Assembly: GCA_016710325.1 (NCBI GenBank) | Contig: JADJXK010000002.1 | Coordinates: 5,084,001-5,148,000, forward strand | Length of the DNA stretch: 64,000 bases | Direction of reading: 5' to 3' | From: Candidatus Leptofilum proximum | Lineage (GTDB): Bacteria > Chloroflexota > Anaerolineae > Promineifilales > Promineifilaceae | Part shown: one piece after another, positions 9,801 to 17,909 of the stretch | Layout: the number at the start of each line of letters is the position of its first letter | Numbering within the stretch: the stretch's first letter is position 1 | Translations under genes and position numbers: made by a program | Notes under the pieces: model-generated | Database searches by the model: none | What the model saw: only the letters and a program-made list of their open reading frames with translations | Told to the model about the DNA's origin: nothing

Positions 9801-12800
9801 GCCTCTACGTGGGGCTGCGCAGCGACAGTACCTTTGTGGAGCAGGGCGAGCCGCTGGAAATTGAAGCCATCGTCACCGACATTGATGGTGCGGCGGTGGC
9901 CGGTACGGCCGTTGCCATCACCGCCACCCGGCTGGAATGGAACTACGGCAGCGGCCTGGAGCCCGTCGAGACGTTGGACTGCACCGTCACCACCACCACC
10001 GAACCCGTCACCTGCACCTTTGCAACCAACGCGGGCGGTACGTATGAAATTACGGCCGTGGTCACCGACGCCCAGGGCCGCCAGAACCAGAGCCAGTTCA
10101 CCCGCTGGGTCAGCGGCGGCAAGCAGCCCGTGCAGCGCAGCGTGACCCAAGAAACAGTCACCCTCATCCCCGACAAGCAGGAGTATCAGCCCGGCGACGT
10201 GGCCCAAATCCTGGTGCAGTCGCCGTTTAGCCCGGCCGAAGGGCTGCTGACGCTCAGCCGCGGCGGCATCCTCTCCACCGAGCCGTTCAGCCTGGCCGAT
10301 GGCACCACCACGCTGCAAATCCCCATCACCGAAGCCCACCTGCCCAGCCTGACGGTGCAGGTGGACCTGGCCGGTTCCGCGCCGCGCACCGACGACGCGG
10401 GCGAGCCGCTGGCCGGTGTGCCGCCGCGCCCCGCCTTTGCTACCGGATCGCTCAGCCTGAGCGTGCCGCCGTACAGCCGGGAGCTAAACATCGCCATTAA
10501 CCCGCAGTCCGATCGCCTGGAGCCGGGGGCAGAAACGGCCGTCTCCCTCACCGTCACCGATGCCAATGGCCAGCCCGTGCCCAACGCCGAAGTGGCCCTG
10601 GTGGTCGTCGATGAAGCGATCCTGGCCCTGACCAACTACCAGCTGGCCAATCCGCTCAACGTTTTTTACACCAACCCGTGGAGCTGGATTGATAGTCGAT
10701 ACGGCCGTTCCAGCATCATCCTGGTCAACCCAGAAGAGTTATCCACTCTAGAGAGTGGCACAGTGGTTGAGGTAACGCGTGTTGTGACAGATACTGCGGT
10801 CGAAGAAGCTGAAATGGTCATGGCAGAGGAACCAGCGATGGAGGCTGGGGCTGCCGATATGGACATGGCCAACGTGCCTGCGCCAATGGCAACGGCCGTT
10901 GCCCAGGGTGATGATGGCGACCAGGCCCAGGCACCCATCGACCTGCGCACCAACTTTGATCCGCTGGCCGTGTTTGCCCCCGCCAGCCAGACCGACGCTT
11001 CCGGCACGGCCCAAGTCAGCTTTACCCTGCCCGATAACCTGACCCGCTACCGCATCATGGCCGTGGCCGTGGCGGATGACAATCTGTTTGGTTCGGGCGA
11101 GAGCAACCTGACGGCGCGACTGCCGTTGATGGTACGGCCGTCTGCCCCCCGCTTCCTCAACTTTGGCGACCAGTTTGAGCTGCCCATCGTTGTGCAAAAC
11201 CAGACCGATGAGCCAATGGAAGTGGACGTGGTGCTGAACGTAACCAACCTGACGCTGACGGCTGGCGCAGGCCAACGCGTGCTGGTCCCTGCCAATGACC
11301 GCGTGGAGGTGCGCTTCCCGGCCACCACCAGCAGCGCGGGCACGGCCCGCTACCAGGTGGCCGTCGTCTCCGGCGCCTACGCCGACGCCGCCAGCGGTGA
11401 ACTGCCCGTCTACACCCCCGCCACCACCGAAGCGTTTGCCACCTACGGCACGCTGGACGAAGGGGCCGTGGCCCAGCCGTTTGTTATGCCCGATGGCGTC
11501 ATTACCGGGTTTGGCGGCCTGGAAATCAACACTTCCTCCACGGCGCTGCAGGCGCTGACGGACGCGGTGCTTTACCTCACCAACTCCCGCTACGACTCAT
11601 CAGACGAGCTCGCTTCGCGCATCCTCACCATCGCCGCTCTGCGCGATGTGCTGACGGCGTTTGAGGCCGAGAATTTGCCAGAGCCGGGTGAGATGGAAAC
11701 GGCCGTTGTGCGTGACCTGGAAACGCTGCAAGGGCTGCAAAACCCCGACGGCGGCTTCCCCATTTGGGAGCGCAACCGGGAGTCGTACCCGTTCCACACG
11801 GTGCACGTGGCCCATGCCCTGGTGGTGGCCAGCCAGAAAGGGTTTGCCGTCCCGGCCGACATGCAGGCCAACGTGCAAAGCTACCTGCAAAACATCGAAA
11901 GCCACTACCCCAGCTGGTACAGCGAGCGGATTCGCTGGGCGCTAAGCGCCTATGCGCTGTACGTGCGCCACCTGGCCGGTAACAGCGACTTCGCCAAGGC
12001 GCGCGCCCTGCTGGATGAAGCGGGCATCGAGAACATGCCCATGGAAGGCCTGGCCTGGCTGTGGGAGATCCTGGCCGATGATCCCGCCTCGTCGGAAGAG
12101 GTGGCGGCAATTCGCCAGTTTATCAGCAACCGGGCGGTGGAAACGGCCGATGCAGCCAACTTCACCACTGCCTACGGCGACGACGCCTACCTGATGCTGC
12201 ACTCCAACCGCCGCACTGATGGCGTCATCCTGCAAACGCTGATCAACCAGGAACCGCAAAGCGACCTGATTCCCAAGGTGGTCAACGGCCTGCTGGCCCA
12301 TCGCACCCAGGGGCACTGGGGCAGCAGCCAGGACAATGTGTTCATCCTGCTGGCGCTGGACAGCTACTTCAACACCTTCGAGGCGCAAACGCCGGACTTT
12401 GTGGTCCAGCTCTGGCTGGGTAACACCTACGCCGGGGCGCAGGAGTTTGTCGGGCGCAGCACGGATCGCTACCTGACAGAAATCCCGATGAGCTACCTGG
12501 CCGCGGAAGAGGTGGGCGATGTAATTGTGAGCGTGGATGGGGACGGCCGTCTCTACTACCGCCTGGCCCTCAACTACGCCCCGTCGGACCTGACGCTCGA
12601 CCCGCTGAGTCGGGGTTTTGTGGTGCAGCGCACCTACGAAGGCGTCGATGATCCCGAAGGCGTCTACCAGGACGCCGACGGCGTCTGGCATATCAAGCTG
12701 GGGGCGCGGGTGCGCGTCCGCCTGACGCTGGTGGCCGACAATCGCCGCTACCACGTTGCCCTGGTGGATCCGCTGCCCGCCGGGCTGGAGCCGATCAACC

Positions 12801-13072
12801 CGGCCCTGGCCGTCTCGCAAAGCGTGCCGGACGATCCAGATGGGGTTGAGCTGCCCTGGTGGTGGTGGTGGCAGTGGTACGACCACCAAAACATGCGTGA
12901 TGAGCGGGTGGAGGCGTTTAGCGCCTTGCTCTGGGAAGGCGTCTACACCTACGACTACGTCGCCCGCGCCACCACCCCCGGCACCTTCGTCGCCCCGCCC
13001 ACCAAGGCGGAAGAAATGTATTCGCCAGATGTATTCGGCCGCAGCGGCAGCGACGTAGTGATTGTGGAGTGA
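6890..13072 (+). CDS. Bacterial alpha-2-macroglobulin family protein lacking the thioester
   Basis: This protein of about 2060 residues is one of the longest in the window. I chose ATG 6890 (AGGAC upstream) because it places a cytoplasmic tail and a single membrane anchor (about residues 17-36) at the start; an in-frame TTG lies at 6824. The domain order fits bacterial macroglobulins: Pro-rich linker, Ig-like MG domains, a central MG/bait region (FTFDDRAMYRPGEEVHVKGW), then the A2M domain (APASQTDASGTAQVSFTLPD) and an alpha-toroid. At the position of the usual C-x-E-Q thioester the protein reads NSRYDSSDELASR, so it cannot form the covalent bond. Family members trap periplasmic or outside proteases. 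The usual partner, penicillin-binding protein 1C, is not in the window. The gene carries 12 ACGGCCGT octamers. Confidence 0.9.
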   Translation: MSQPTGSANKRPRRLIFSGVATLLIVIAAGVGIWYFQFKDRPGSGDGFTTPTLRTDTAVSPNTTIGLESASFGGANSTVASLLISLSEGQALPDELQSNPLVTGEPLSEEEIAQILARLPELTGEPADEQDFNLPDEVLPPPRPGTTVSQTFPPPPTEAEPPVVVDGPLEVLRYTPEGEIGLAPFLNVTFNQPMVPLTDLTSLTEAEVPVNLTPDIPGTWQWISPQTLRFEADADAVDRLPMATDFVAEIPAGTTSATGNELAETVRWTFSTPPVQLVNSYPSSYEPQPLDPIIFVSFDQLIDPDAVLSVIRLTADGDTQAVRLATEAEIEADEWVSQMAESAREGYWLALRPAQPLPADASIDVTIGPNIPSAEGPRLNPNAQTFNFYTYPPLRLVRDTCGWSNGDCPPLTPFHLEFNNPLDPKLFSETMIRIEPELPGATVQVSYNSLTIQGLTQGRTTYEVTVDAGLTDIFGQTLGDDETVRFRVDTAVPFVSGPQEMLVTADPSATTPSLTLYVMNYDELHVKLYAVTPEDWPAYLRYRRDVDQMNENDEMPTPPGELVVDETVPVDSVEDVLTETAVSLTPALNGTTGHVIAIIEPPRLLRDFWERRYQTIQTWVQVTQIGVDAFNDGSQLVAWTTNLVDGAPLSGISLTTNSGQTQQTNGDGLATFELSSSGILYLVAAEGEDTAVLPASTYYWDDQGWLAREQIDELRWFTFDDRAMYRPGEEVHVKGWLRRVSSAGAVTLLGSQVSDVSYSAYDSQGNVVADGTAVVNTFGGFDFTFTVPENSNLGYAYVQLQATGSLPGLSNNYASHEFQVQEFRRPEFEVSARQESVGPYVVGDAATVAVTASYFSGGPLPNAETNWLVTSTATYYSPPGWPEFTFGTWVPWWYFGGPEVEYISYDFPGGPVQEAETFSGVTDAGGEHFLQIDFEALEGNRPFTVRAEATVMDVNRQAWSANTSLLVHPASLYVGLRSDSTFVEQGEPLEIEAIVTDIDGAAVAGTAVAITATRLEWNYGSGLEPVETLDCTVTTTTEPVTCTFATNAGGTYEITAVVTDAQGRQNQSQFTRWVSGGKQPVQRSVTQETVTLIPDKQEYQPGDVAQILVQSPFSPAEGLLTLSRGGILSTEPFSLADGTTTLQIPITEAHLPSLTVQVDLAGSAPRTDDAGEPLAGVPPRPAFATGSLSLSVPPYSRELNIAINPQSDRLEPGAETAVSLTVTDANGQPVPNAEVALVVVDEAILALTNYQLANPLNVFYTNPWSWIDSRYGRSSIILVNPEELSTLESGTVVEVTRVVTDTAVEEAEMVMAEEPAMEAGAADMDMANVPAPMATAVAQGDDGDQAQAPIDLRTNFDPLAVFAPASQTDASGTAQVSFTLPDNLTRYRIMAVAVADDNLFGSGESNLTARLPLMVRPSAPRFLNFGDQFELPIVVQNQTDEPMEVDVVLNVTNLTLTAGAGQRVLVPANDRVEVRFPATTSSAGTARYQVAVVSGAYADAASGELPVYTPATTEAFATYGTLDEGAVAQPFVMPDGVITGFGGLEINTSSTALQALTDAVLYLTNSRYDSSDELASRILTIAALRDVLTAFEAENLPEPGEMETAVVRDLETLQGLQNPDGGFPIWERNRESYPFHTVHVAHALVVASQKGFAVPADMQANVQSYLQNIESHYPSWYSERIRWALSAYALYVRHLAGNSDFAKARALLDEAGIENMPMEGLAWLWEILADDPASSEEVAAIRQFISNRAVETADAANFTTAYGDDAYLMLHSNRRTDGVILQTLINQEPQSDLIPKVVNGLLAHRTQGHWGSSQDNVFILLALDSYFNTFEAQTPDFVVQLWLGNTYAGAQEFVGRSTDRYLTEIPMSYLAAEEVGDVIVSVDGDGRLYYRLALNYAPSDLTLDPLSRGFVVQRTYEGVDDPEGVYQDADGVWHIKLGARVRVRLTLVADNRRYHVALVDPLPAGLEPINPALAVSQSVPDDPDGVELPWWWWWQWYDHQNMRDERVEAFSALLWEGVYTYDYVARATTPGTFVAPPTKAEEMYSPDVFGRSGSDVVIVE

Positions 13073-13108
13073 CCGTCCTGCCACACAACCTTCCTTGACA
13101 ATCCTTAA

Positions 13109-13165
13109 ATTTCCCCGGAAACTTTCAGGTGAACGGCCAATCTCGGCTAAAGTTTCCGGGGAAAT
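13109..13165. repeat. ATTTCCCCGGAAACTTT inverted repeat before the patatin gene
   Basis: Perfect 17-bp arms at 13109-13125 and 13149-13165 flank a 23-base loop. The right arm ends directly at the AAGGAGGG ribosome-binding site of the patatin gene, so the folded RNA could affect its translation. The same arm sequence recurs at 17910-17942 before proC. Confidence 0.8.
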
Positions 13166-13177
13166 AAGGAGGGTGAC

Positions 13178-14287
13178 ATGCATTTTAATCTTGTTTTTGA
13201 GGGGGGTGGTGCCAAAGGGGCCGTTTTTGTTGGGGCGATGCGGGAATTTGAAAGGCAGGGGCACACGTACGGCCGTCTCCTAGGCACATCTGCCGGCGCC
13301 ATCACGGCAACTCTCTTGGCGGCCGGTTTCTCGGCGCATGAAATATTAGCCCAGGTCAACGAAAAGCTGCCCGACGGCTCACCCCGTTTTTCTACTTTCA
13401 TGGATGTGGCCGACTCGATTTCTGACACTGATTGGGAAAACAGCGTTCTCTTCAAACTGTTCAAACAAGTTGATTGGCCGCTGGTGCCAGAATCAATAGA
13501 AGGTCGCATGGATAACTTTGTTATCGGACAGCTAACGCAGATGAAAGTCTATCGTCTGCTCTTCACCTTTCTAGAATTGGGTGGTTTGTATGCTGGTCAG
13601 GCATTTTTGGAATGGCTGCGGGAGAAGTTGGATTTAGACGGCCGTAACCTGCGGCAGGCTACCCTGGCAGAATTTTACGAACATACAGGCACAGACCTCA
13701 ACATGGTTGCCTCTAACATCACGCACGGCGGCATCCTGGTTTTGAACCATCGCACCGCGCCAGACTGCCCCGTAGCCTGGGCTGTGCGCATGTCTATGAG
13801 CATTCCCTTCATCTGGCAAGAAGTGCGCTGGCAGCAAGCCTGGGGAACGTATCATGGCCGCGACATTACGGGGCATGCCATCGTAGACGGCGGCCTGAAC
13901 TCAAACTTTCCGATCCGATTGTTGATCTCGCGCAGCCCCGACGTGATTGCGGTGATGGGGCCGCACGATGGCACCTTTGCCCTGGGCCTGCTGATTGATG
14001 AAACGAAACCGGTGACCGATAGTGGGTTCGGCACGGCAAGCATGGACCCTGAGCGAGCCTGGGAAATGAAGAATCTGCCCATCGTGCGCCGTGTCTCCAG
14101 TCTGGTTAATACCATGACCAACGGCTACGATAAAATCATTATCGACGCTTACAAGGATGGCGTTTGTCGTTTGCCTGCTCAAGGGTACGAAACAACTGAT
14201 TTTGACATGAGCGATGCGCGCATCGCCGCCCTGGTTACGGCCGGTGAGCAGGCGATGCGTGACTTTTTCCTTACCTTCAAACTGTAA
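13178..14287 (+). CDS. Patatin-like phospholipase
   Basis: This 369-residue protein hydrolyses acyl esters of lipids using a Ser-Asp dyad. The oxyanion-hole motif GGGAKG lies at residues 9-14, the nucleophile elbow GTSAG has Ser38, and the second catalytic motif DGG is near residue 237. All the key residues are present. The start at ATG 13178 is fixed by a strong AAGGAGGG four bases upstream. No signal peptide is visible, so it probably acts in the cytoplasm or at the inner membrane face. The preceding hairpin repeat separates it from the alpha-2-macroglobulin gene, so co-transcription is possible but unproven. It could act in phospholipid turnover or as an effector; the sequence does not decide. 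Confidence 0.9.
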   Translation: MHFNLVFEGGGAKGAVFVGAMREFERQGHTYGRLLGTSAGAITATLLAAGFSAHEILAQVNEKLPDGSPRFSTFMDVADSISDTDWENSVLFKLFKQVDWPLVPESIEGRMDNFVIGQLTQMKVYRLLFTFLELGGLYAGQAFLEWLREKLDLDGRNLRQATLAEFYEHTGTDLNMVASNITHGGILVLNHRTAPDCPVAWAVRMSMSIPFIWQEVRWQQAWGTYHGRDITGHAIVDGGLNSNFPIRLLISRSPDVIAVMGPHDGTFALGLLIDETKPVTDSGFGTASMDPERAWEMKNLPIVRRVSSLVNTMTNGYDKIIIDAYKDGVCRLPAQGYETTDFDMSDARIAALVTAGEQAMRDFFLTFKL

Positions 14288-14325
14288 ATCGTAAATCCCT
14301 GCCTTCACCGCTATAATTCCACCCC

Positions 14326-15009
14326 ATGTTGAACCTCATTTTTTTTGTGATTGGCCTGATAGCGGCCGTTTTCATCAACATGTTGGCCGATTATTTGCCG
14401 TCGTCGCACACGCCGCTGCGGCCGCAGTGGCACACCTGGGGCTGGTCGAAGCGCAAACGGCCGTTACTCGTCTTCCTCTTCACGCCGCTGGTGTTGGGCA
14501 GCCTGCCCTTCTTTTTGGACCGCGTGGTGGATACGGCCGTTAACAGCTTCCACATCGTCGTCCTCATCCTCATCATCGTGACTGACCTGGAGCACCGGCT
14601 GATTTTTGACGCGGTGGTTTTGCCAGCAACGGCCGTTGCCCTGCTCACCAGCCTGTTGGTTACTCCGGAAGAAAACTCCATCCGCCTGGCCGTGGTTGGC
14701 GCGGTGGCCGGTTACGCCATCTTCTTTTTGCTCTACTGGGTGGCCCAGCTCATCTACGGCCCCGGTCGTGGCGCACTGGGCGCAGGCGACGTGAAGCTGG
14801 CCATGCTCATGGGGGCGATGTTGGGCTTTCACCGCATCTTTTTTGCCCTGATCCTGGGCGTTTTCCTGGGCGGCTTCTTTTCCCTGGTGCTGCTGCTCAG
14901 CCGCCGGGTTACCCGCGATACGGCGCTGCCGTACGGCCAATACCTGGCCCTGGGCGGCATCGTCATGCTCATCTGGGGCGCGCAGTACGTCCAGCAATTT
15001 TTGGATTAA
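14326..15009 (+). CDS. A24-type (prepilin peptidase-like) membrane aspartic protease
   Basis: This 227-residue polytopic membrane protein has both catalytic aspartates of the type IV prepilin peptidase family. Asp87 sits in IVTDLEHRLIFD and Asp155 in the GAGDVKLA (GxGD) motif. It lacks the N-terminal cytosolic Cys-rich methyltransferase domain of classical PilD; the first 60 residues are a membrane helix plus a basic loop. It may therefore cleave prepilin- or preflagellin-like leaders without methylation. No pilin gene is nearby. The start has no strong ribosome-binding site. ACGGCCGT occurs three times within 180 bases of this gene. Confidence 0.85.
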   Translation: MLNLIFFVIGLIAAVFINMLADYLPSSHTPLRPQWHTWGWSKRKRPLLVFLFTPLVLGSLPFFLDRVVDTAVNSFHIVVLILIIVTDLEHRLIFDAVVLPATAVALLTSLLVTPEENSIRLAVVGAVAGYAIFFLLYWVAQLIYGPGRGALGAGDVKLAMLMGAMLGFHRIFFALILGVFLGGFFSLVLLLSRRVTRDTALPYGQYLALGGIVMLIWGAQYVQQFLD

Positions 15010-15074
15010 CCGCAAAGTGCGCCAAGAGCGCCAAGATTGTTATTTTCCTTTGCGCTCTCTGCGTTCTTTGCGGT
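15009..15074. repeat. ACCGCAAAG hairpin with repetitive arms
   Basis: ACCGCAAAG (15009-15017) pairs with CTTTGCGGT (15066-15074), and the inner parts hold repeated GCGCCAAGA and TGCGCTCTC words that pair imperfectly. It fills the spacer between the A24 protease and aldolase-like genes. Confidence 0.7.
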
Positions 15075-15087
15075 AAAAAGAAAAACT

Positions 15088-15759
15088 ATGGAAGTAAAAA
15101 TCATCGAAAAACTAAAGGAAGCAGGCATTGTGGTGGCGCTGCCGGGCGATTTGCCCCTGGGCACCATCCTGCCCATTGCCGATGCCCTGCTGGCCTCGCC
15201 GATTTTGGCGGTGGATGTGGCCTTTGGCGGCAACGAGCTGCCCCAGCTGCTGCACGATTTGCGCCAGCGAGCCGGGGACAAGCTGCTGATTGGCGTGAGC
15301 GGGGTGGAAACGGCCGTTCAGCTCCACTCTCTCCAACAATGCCCCATCGACTACATCTCCTCCTCGCGGCTGGACGACGTACTGCTGGCAGGCTGCCGCG
15401 AGCGCGGGCTGGCCTACCTGCCCGGTGTCATCAGCGTCTGGGCGGCCCAGGCGGCGCAGCAGAAAGGCTGCCCCAGCATTCGCCTGCGTACCGGCGGCCC
15501 GGCCGGGGCCGATTACGTCCGTGCCCTGTGCGAGGTGCAGCACGAATTAGGCATCATCGTGGAAGCGGAGCTGCACCCGGCTGACGTGACCAGCTACCGG
15601 CAGGCAGGTGCGGCCGCCCTGGTGGTTGGCGCGCCGCTTTTCAGCGGCCCCACGCAAACCATGGCCGATCTCATCACCCAGGCACGCCGTTTTACCCAGG
15701 CGTGGCAAAACAGCCCTGTCAGCGGGCAAGACAAACGGTCTTTGAACGGCCGTCACTAA
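15088..15759 (+). CDS. KDPG/KHG aldolase-like protein without the Schiff-base lysine
   Basis: This protein of 223 residues has the fold pattern of 2-keto-3-deoxy-6-phosphogluconate aldolase: an alternating beta/alpha barrel, PIADALLASPI early, and a C-terminal AALVVGAPLF phosphate-site-like strand. The key residues are changed. The strand that normally carries the Schiff-base Lys (VKLFPA in the family) reads IRLRTG here, with Arg132 at that place. The family's catalytic Glu (VEITLR) is replaced by the VDVAFGG region with Asp43. It therefore probably does not do classical aldol cleavage, although phosphate-sugar binding may persist. ATG 15088 is chosen because the earlier in-frame start lies within the hairpin repeat. 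The neighbours give no pathway clue. Confidence 0.7.
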   Translation: MEVKIIEKLKEAGIVVALPGDLPLGTILPIADALLASPILAVDVAFGGNELPQLLHDLRQRAGDKLLIGVSGVETAVQLHSLQQCPIDYISSSRLDDVLLAGCRERGLAYLPGVISVWAAQAAQQKGCPSIRLRTGGPAGADYVRALCEVQHELGIIVEAELHPADVTSYRQAGAAALVVGAPLFSGPTQTMADLITQARRFTQAWQNSPVSGQDKRSLNGRH

Positions 15760-15766
15760 AAAATCG

Positions 15767-15824
15767 CCACAGAGCCCACAGAGAGCACAGAGTTTTATCT
15801 CTTTTTTCTCTGTGCCCTCTGTGG
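15767..15824. repeat. CCACAGAG hairpin with repetitive arms
   Basis: CCACAGAGcCCACAGAG on the left pairs with CTCTGTGcCCTCTGTGG on the right. It ends 11 bases before the GNAT start codon, so it lies in that gene's leader. Confidence 0.75.
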
Positions 15825-15835
15825 CCAAAAATCTT

Positions 15836-16708
15836 ATGACTCAATTTACAATACGGCCGTTAACCAGCCACGACGATTACCAGCTAACCCGGCAGATTCA
15901 CATGGCCGCCTGGGGCGTGGACGCCGCCGAGACGCTGCCACCGCTGTCGATGCACGCTTTTCAGCACAACGGCGGTATCCTGCTGGGCGCGTACGACGGC
16001 GACCAACTGGTGGGCTACATCCTGAGTACGCTGGGCACGGTGGAAACGCCGGGCCGCATCGACCAGATAGCCGCGGCGCGGCTGAAGCTGTTTTCCGTCA
16101 TCATGGGCATTTTGCCCGCTTACCAGGGGCAGGGCATCGGCACCCAGCTTAAGCTGGCTCAGCGCGAGGCGGCCCTGCGCCTGGGCATCCGCATGATTAC
16201 CTGGACCTACGATCCGCTGGAGAGCCGCAACGGCCGTCTCAACATCGGCAAGCTGGGGGCCATTTGTAATCGGTACTACCGCGACTTCCACGGCCCCATG
16301 GCCGGGCGCAACGCTGGGCTGGCCAGCGACCGCTTCGAGGTGGAGTGGTGGGTCACCAGCAATCGGGTAGAAGGACGGGTGGCGCAGCAGAGACGGCCGT
16401 TAAGCCTCGATGCCATGCTGGGCGCCGGGGCGGTAGTGGTCAACGAAGCCACTTTCGACGACGGTCTGCTCATACCACCGCTGGATTTTGCGCGTAGTGA
16501 CAATAATCTGCTGCTGGTTGAGATCCCGTCGGATATTCAAGGGCTCAAAGCGGCTGATCTGGCCCTGGCCCGGCAGTGGCGGCAGCACACCCGGCAGCTG
16601 TTTGAGTATTATTTTGCGGCCAACTTTGCCGTCACCGATTTTGTGTTTCAGCCGGGCGGGGACGGCCGTTCGCGCAGCTTTTACCTGCTTACCCACAACG
16701 ATTCCTAA
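15836..16708 (+). CDS. GNAT acyltransferase, candidate N-succinyltransferase partner of the next gene
   Basis: This 290-residue protein matches the COG3375-type branch of GNAT enzymes. Residues about 5-155 form the acetyltransferase core, with the acyl-CoA loop ILPAYQGQGIGTQLK near residue 90. The signature TWTYDPLESRNGRLNIGKLGA follows, then a long C-terminal domain. In Geobacillus and other bacteria such genes sit next to an N-succinylamino-acid racemase and transfer succinyl from succinyl-CoA to D-amino acids. The enolase-family gene 73 bases downstream fits that pairing exactly. The start at 15836 has no clear ribosome-binding site because the leader is a repeat hairpin; an in-frame GTG lies at 15812. 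Confidence 0.8.
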   Translation: MTQFTIRPLTSHDDYQLTRQIHMAAWGVDAAETLPPLSMHAFQHNGGILLGAYDGDQLVGYILSTLGTVETPGRIDQIAAARLKLFSVIMGILPAYQGQGIGTQLKLAQREAALRLGIRMITWTYDPLESRNGRLNIGKLGAICNRYYRDFHGPMAGRNAGLASDRFEVEWWVTSNRVEGRVAQQRRPLSLDAMLGAGAVVVNEATFDDGLLIPPLDFARSDNNLLLVEIPSDIQGLKAADLALARQWRQHTRQLFEYYFAANFAVTDFVFQPGGDGRSRSFYLLTHNDS

Positions 16709-16716
16709 AGAATGAA

Positions 16717-16767
16717 GCGTGAAACGTGAAACGTGAAGAAGGACAAATCACGTTTCACGTTTCACGC
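16717..16767. repeat. GTGAAACGTGAAACGTGA perfect hairpin
   Basis: Perfect 20-bp arms (16717-16736 and 16748-16767), each made of a repeated CGTGAAA word, enclose an 11-base loop. It fills the spacer between the GNAT and enolase-family genes. Confidence 0.85.
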
Positions 16768-16781
16768 CCGATCGCAAAAAT

Positions 16782-17906
16782 ATGAAACTCGAACACATCG
16801 ACCTCTACTACATTTCCATGCCCCTGGTGACGCCGTTTGGCACCAGCTTTGGCGTGCAGCAGCAGCGTGATGCTCTCATTTTGGCCCTGCGCAGCGAGGG
16901 ATTGACCGGGTGGGGCGAGTGTGTGGCTACCAATGATCCGGGGTACAGCTATGAAACGGCCGTTACCGCCTGGCACATTCTTTCCGACTTTCTTATTCCC
17001 ACGGTGCTGGGCAAGGAGCTGGACGAACCGGAGCAGCTGCCGGGCTGGTTGAGCAAGGTGCGCGGCCATCCGTTGGCCAAGGCGGCGCTGGATCAGGCCG
17101 CCTGGGACCTCACCGCCCAGCGCGATGGCCTGTCGTTGGCCCAGAAGCTGGCCCAGCCGTACCCGGAAGGGCCGCGCGAGCGGGTGAAGGTGGGCGTGAG
17201 CATCGGCACGCAGCCCAGCATTGCCCAGACGATGAACGTGATTGCCAGACATTTGGATGAGGGATACGGCCGTATCAAGCTCAAAATTAAGCCGGGTTGG
17301 GATGTGAAATTGGCCTGGCAGGCGCGCCACGAATTCCCCGACGTGCCCATCATGCTCGACGCCAACTCTGCCTACACCCTGGACGACGCCGTCATCTTCC
17401 AGGCGATGGACGATTTGAACCTGCTCATGATTGAGCAGCCGCTGGGCTACGAAGACATTTACGACCACAGCAAATTACGGCCGCAAATCAAAAGCCCGCT
17501 CTGCCTGGACGAGAGCATTCACTCGGTGGATCATGCCCGCCTGGCCGTGGCCCTGCAAGCGTGCGACATCATCAACGTCAAGCCAACGCGGGTCAGCGGC
17601 TGGACGGAGGCGCGCAAAATTCACGATTTGGGTGTGGCCTACGGCCTGGGCCTGTGGGTGGGCGGCATGCTGGAGACCGGGGTAGGGCGGGCGGCACAGC
17701 TAGCCCTGGCTGCGCTGCCCGGCTTCACCCTGCCCGGCGACATCTCCGCCACCTCCCGCTACTACGAACACGACATCGCCACGCCCTTCTTCCTCAACGC
17801 CGAGGACAGTACCATTACCGTGCCCACCGGGCCGGGCCTAGGCATCGAGGTCGATGCGGCGCGGCTGCAAGCAGTCACCCTGCGCCAGGAAAGTTTTACC
17901 AACTAG
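16782..17906 (+). CDS. menC: N-succinylamino acid racemase / o-succinylbenzoate synthase (enolase superfamily)
   Basis: This protein of 374 residues has the full MLE-subgroup active site. The Lys pair is K166-L-K168 (RIKLKIKPG), the metal ligands are Asp193 (MLDAN), Glu218 (IEQP) and Asp243 (LDES), and the opposing base is Lys267 (INVKPTRVSG). The family includes menaquinone-pathway OSBS enzymes and promiscuous racemases of N-succinylamino acids. The GNAT gene just upstream favours the racemase role (D- to L-amino acid conversion); no menaquinone gene is visible in the window. The third enzyme of that pathway, an M20 desuccinylase, is absent here. The symbol menC reflects the usual family label, not a proven role. 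Confidence 0.87.
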   Translation: MKLEHIDLYYISMPLVTPFGTSFGVQQQRDALILALRSEGLTGWGECVATNDPGYSYETAVTAWHILSDFLIPTVLGKELDEPEQLPGWLSKVRGHPLAKAALDQAAWDLTAQRDGLSLAQKLAQPYPEGPRERVKVGVSIGTQPSIAQTMNVIARHLDEGYGRIKLKIKPGWDVKLAWQARHEFPDVPIMLDANSAYTLDDAVIFQAMDDLNLLMIEQPLGYEDIYDHSKLRPQIKSPLCLDESIHSVDHARLAVALQACDIINVKPTRVSGWTEARKIHDLGVAYGLGLWVGGMLETGVGRAAQLALAALPGFTLPGDISATSRYYEHDIATPFFLNAEDSTITVPTGPGLGIEVDAARLQAVTLRQESFTN

Positions 17907-17909
17907 CTT

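Noticed and set aside
11942..13264. 440-codon open frame on the minus strand
   Set aside because: Antisense shadow of the 3' part of the alpha-2-macroglobulin gene, extending into the hairpin repeat; no recognisable motif.
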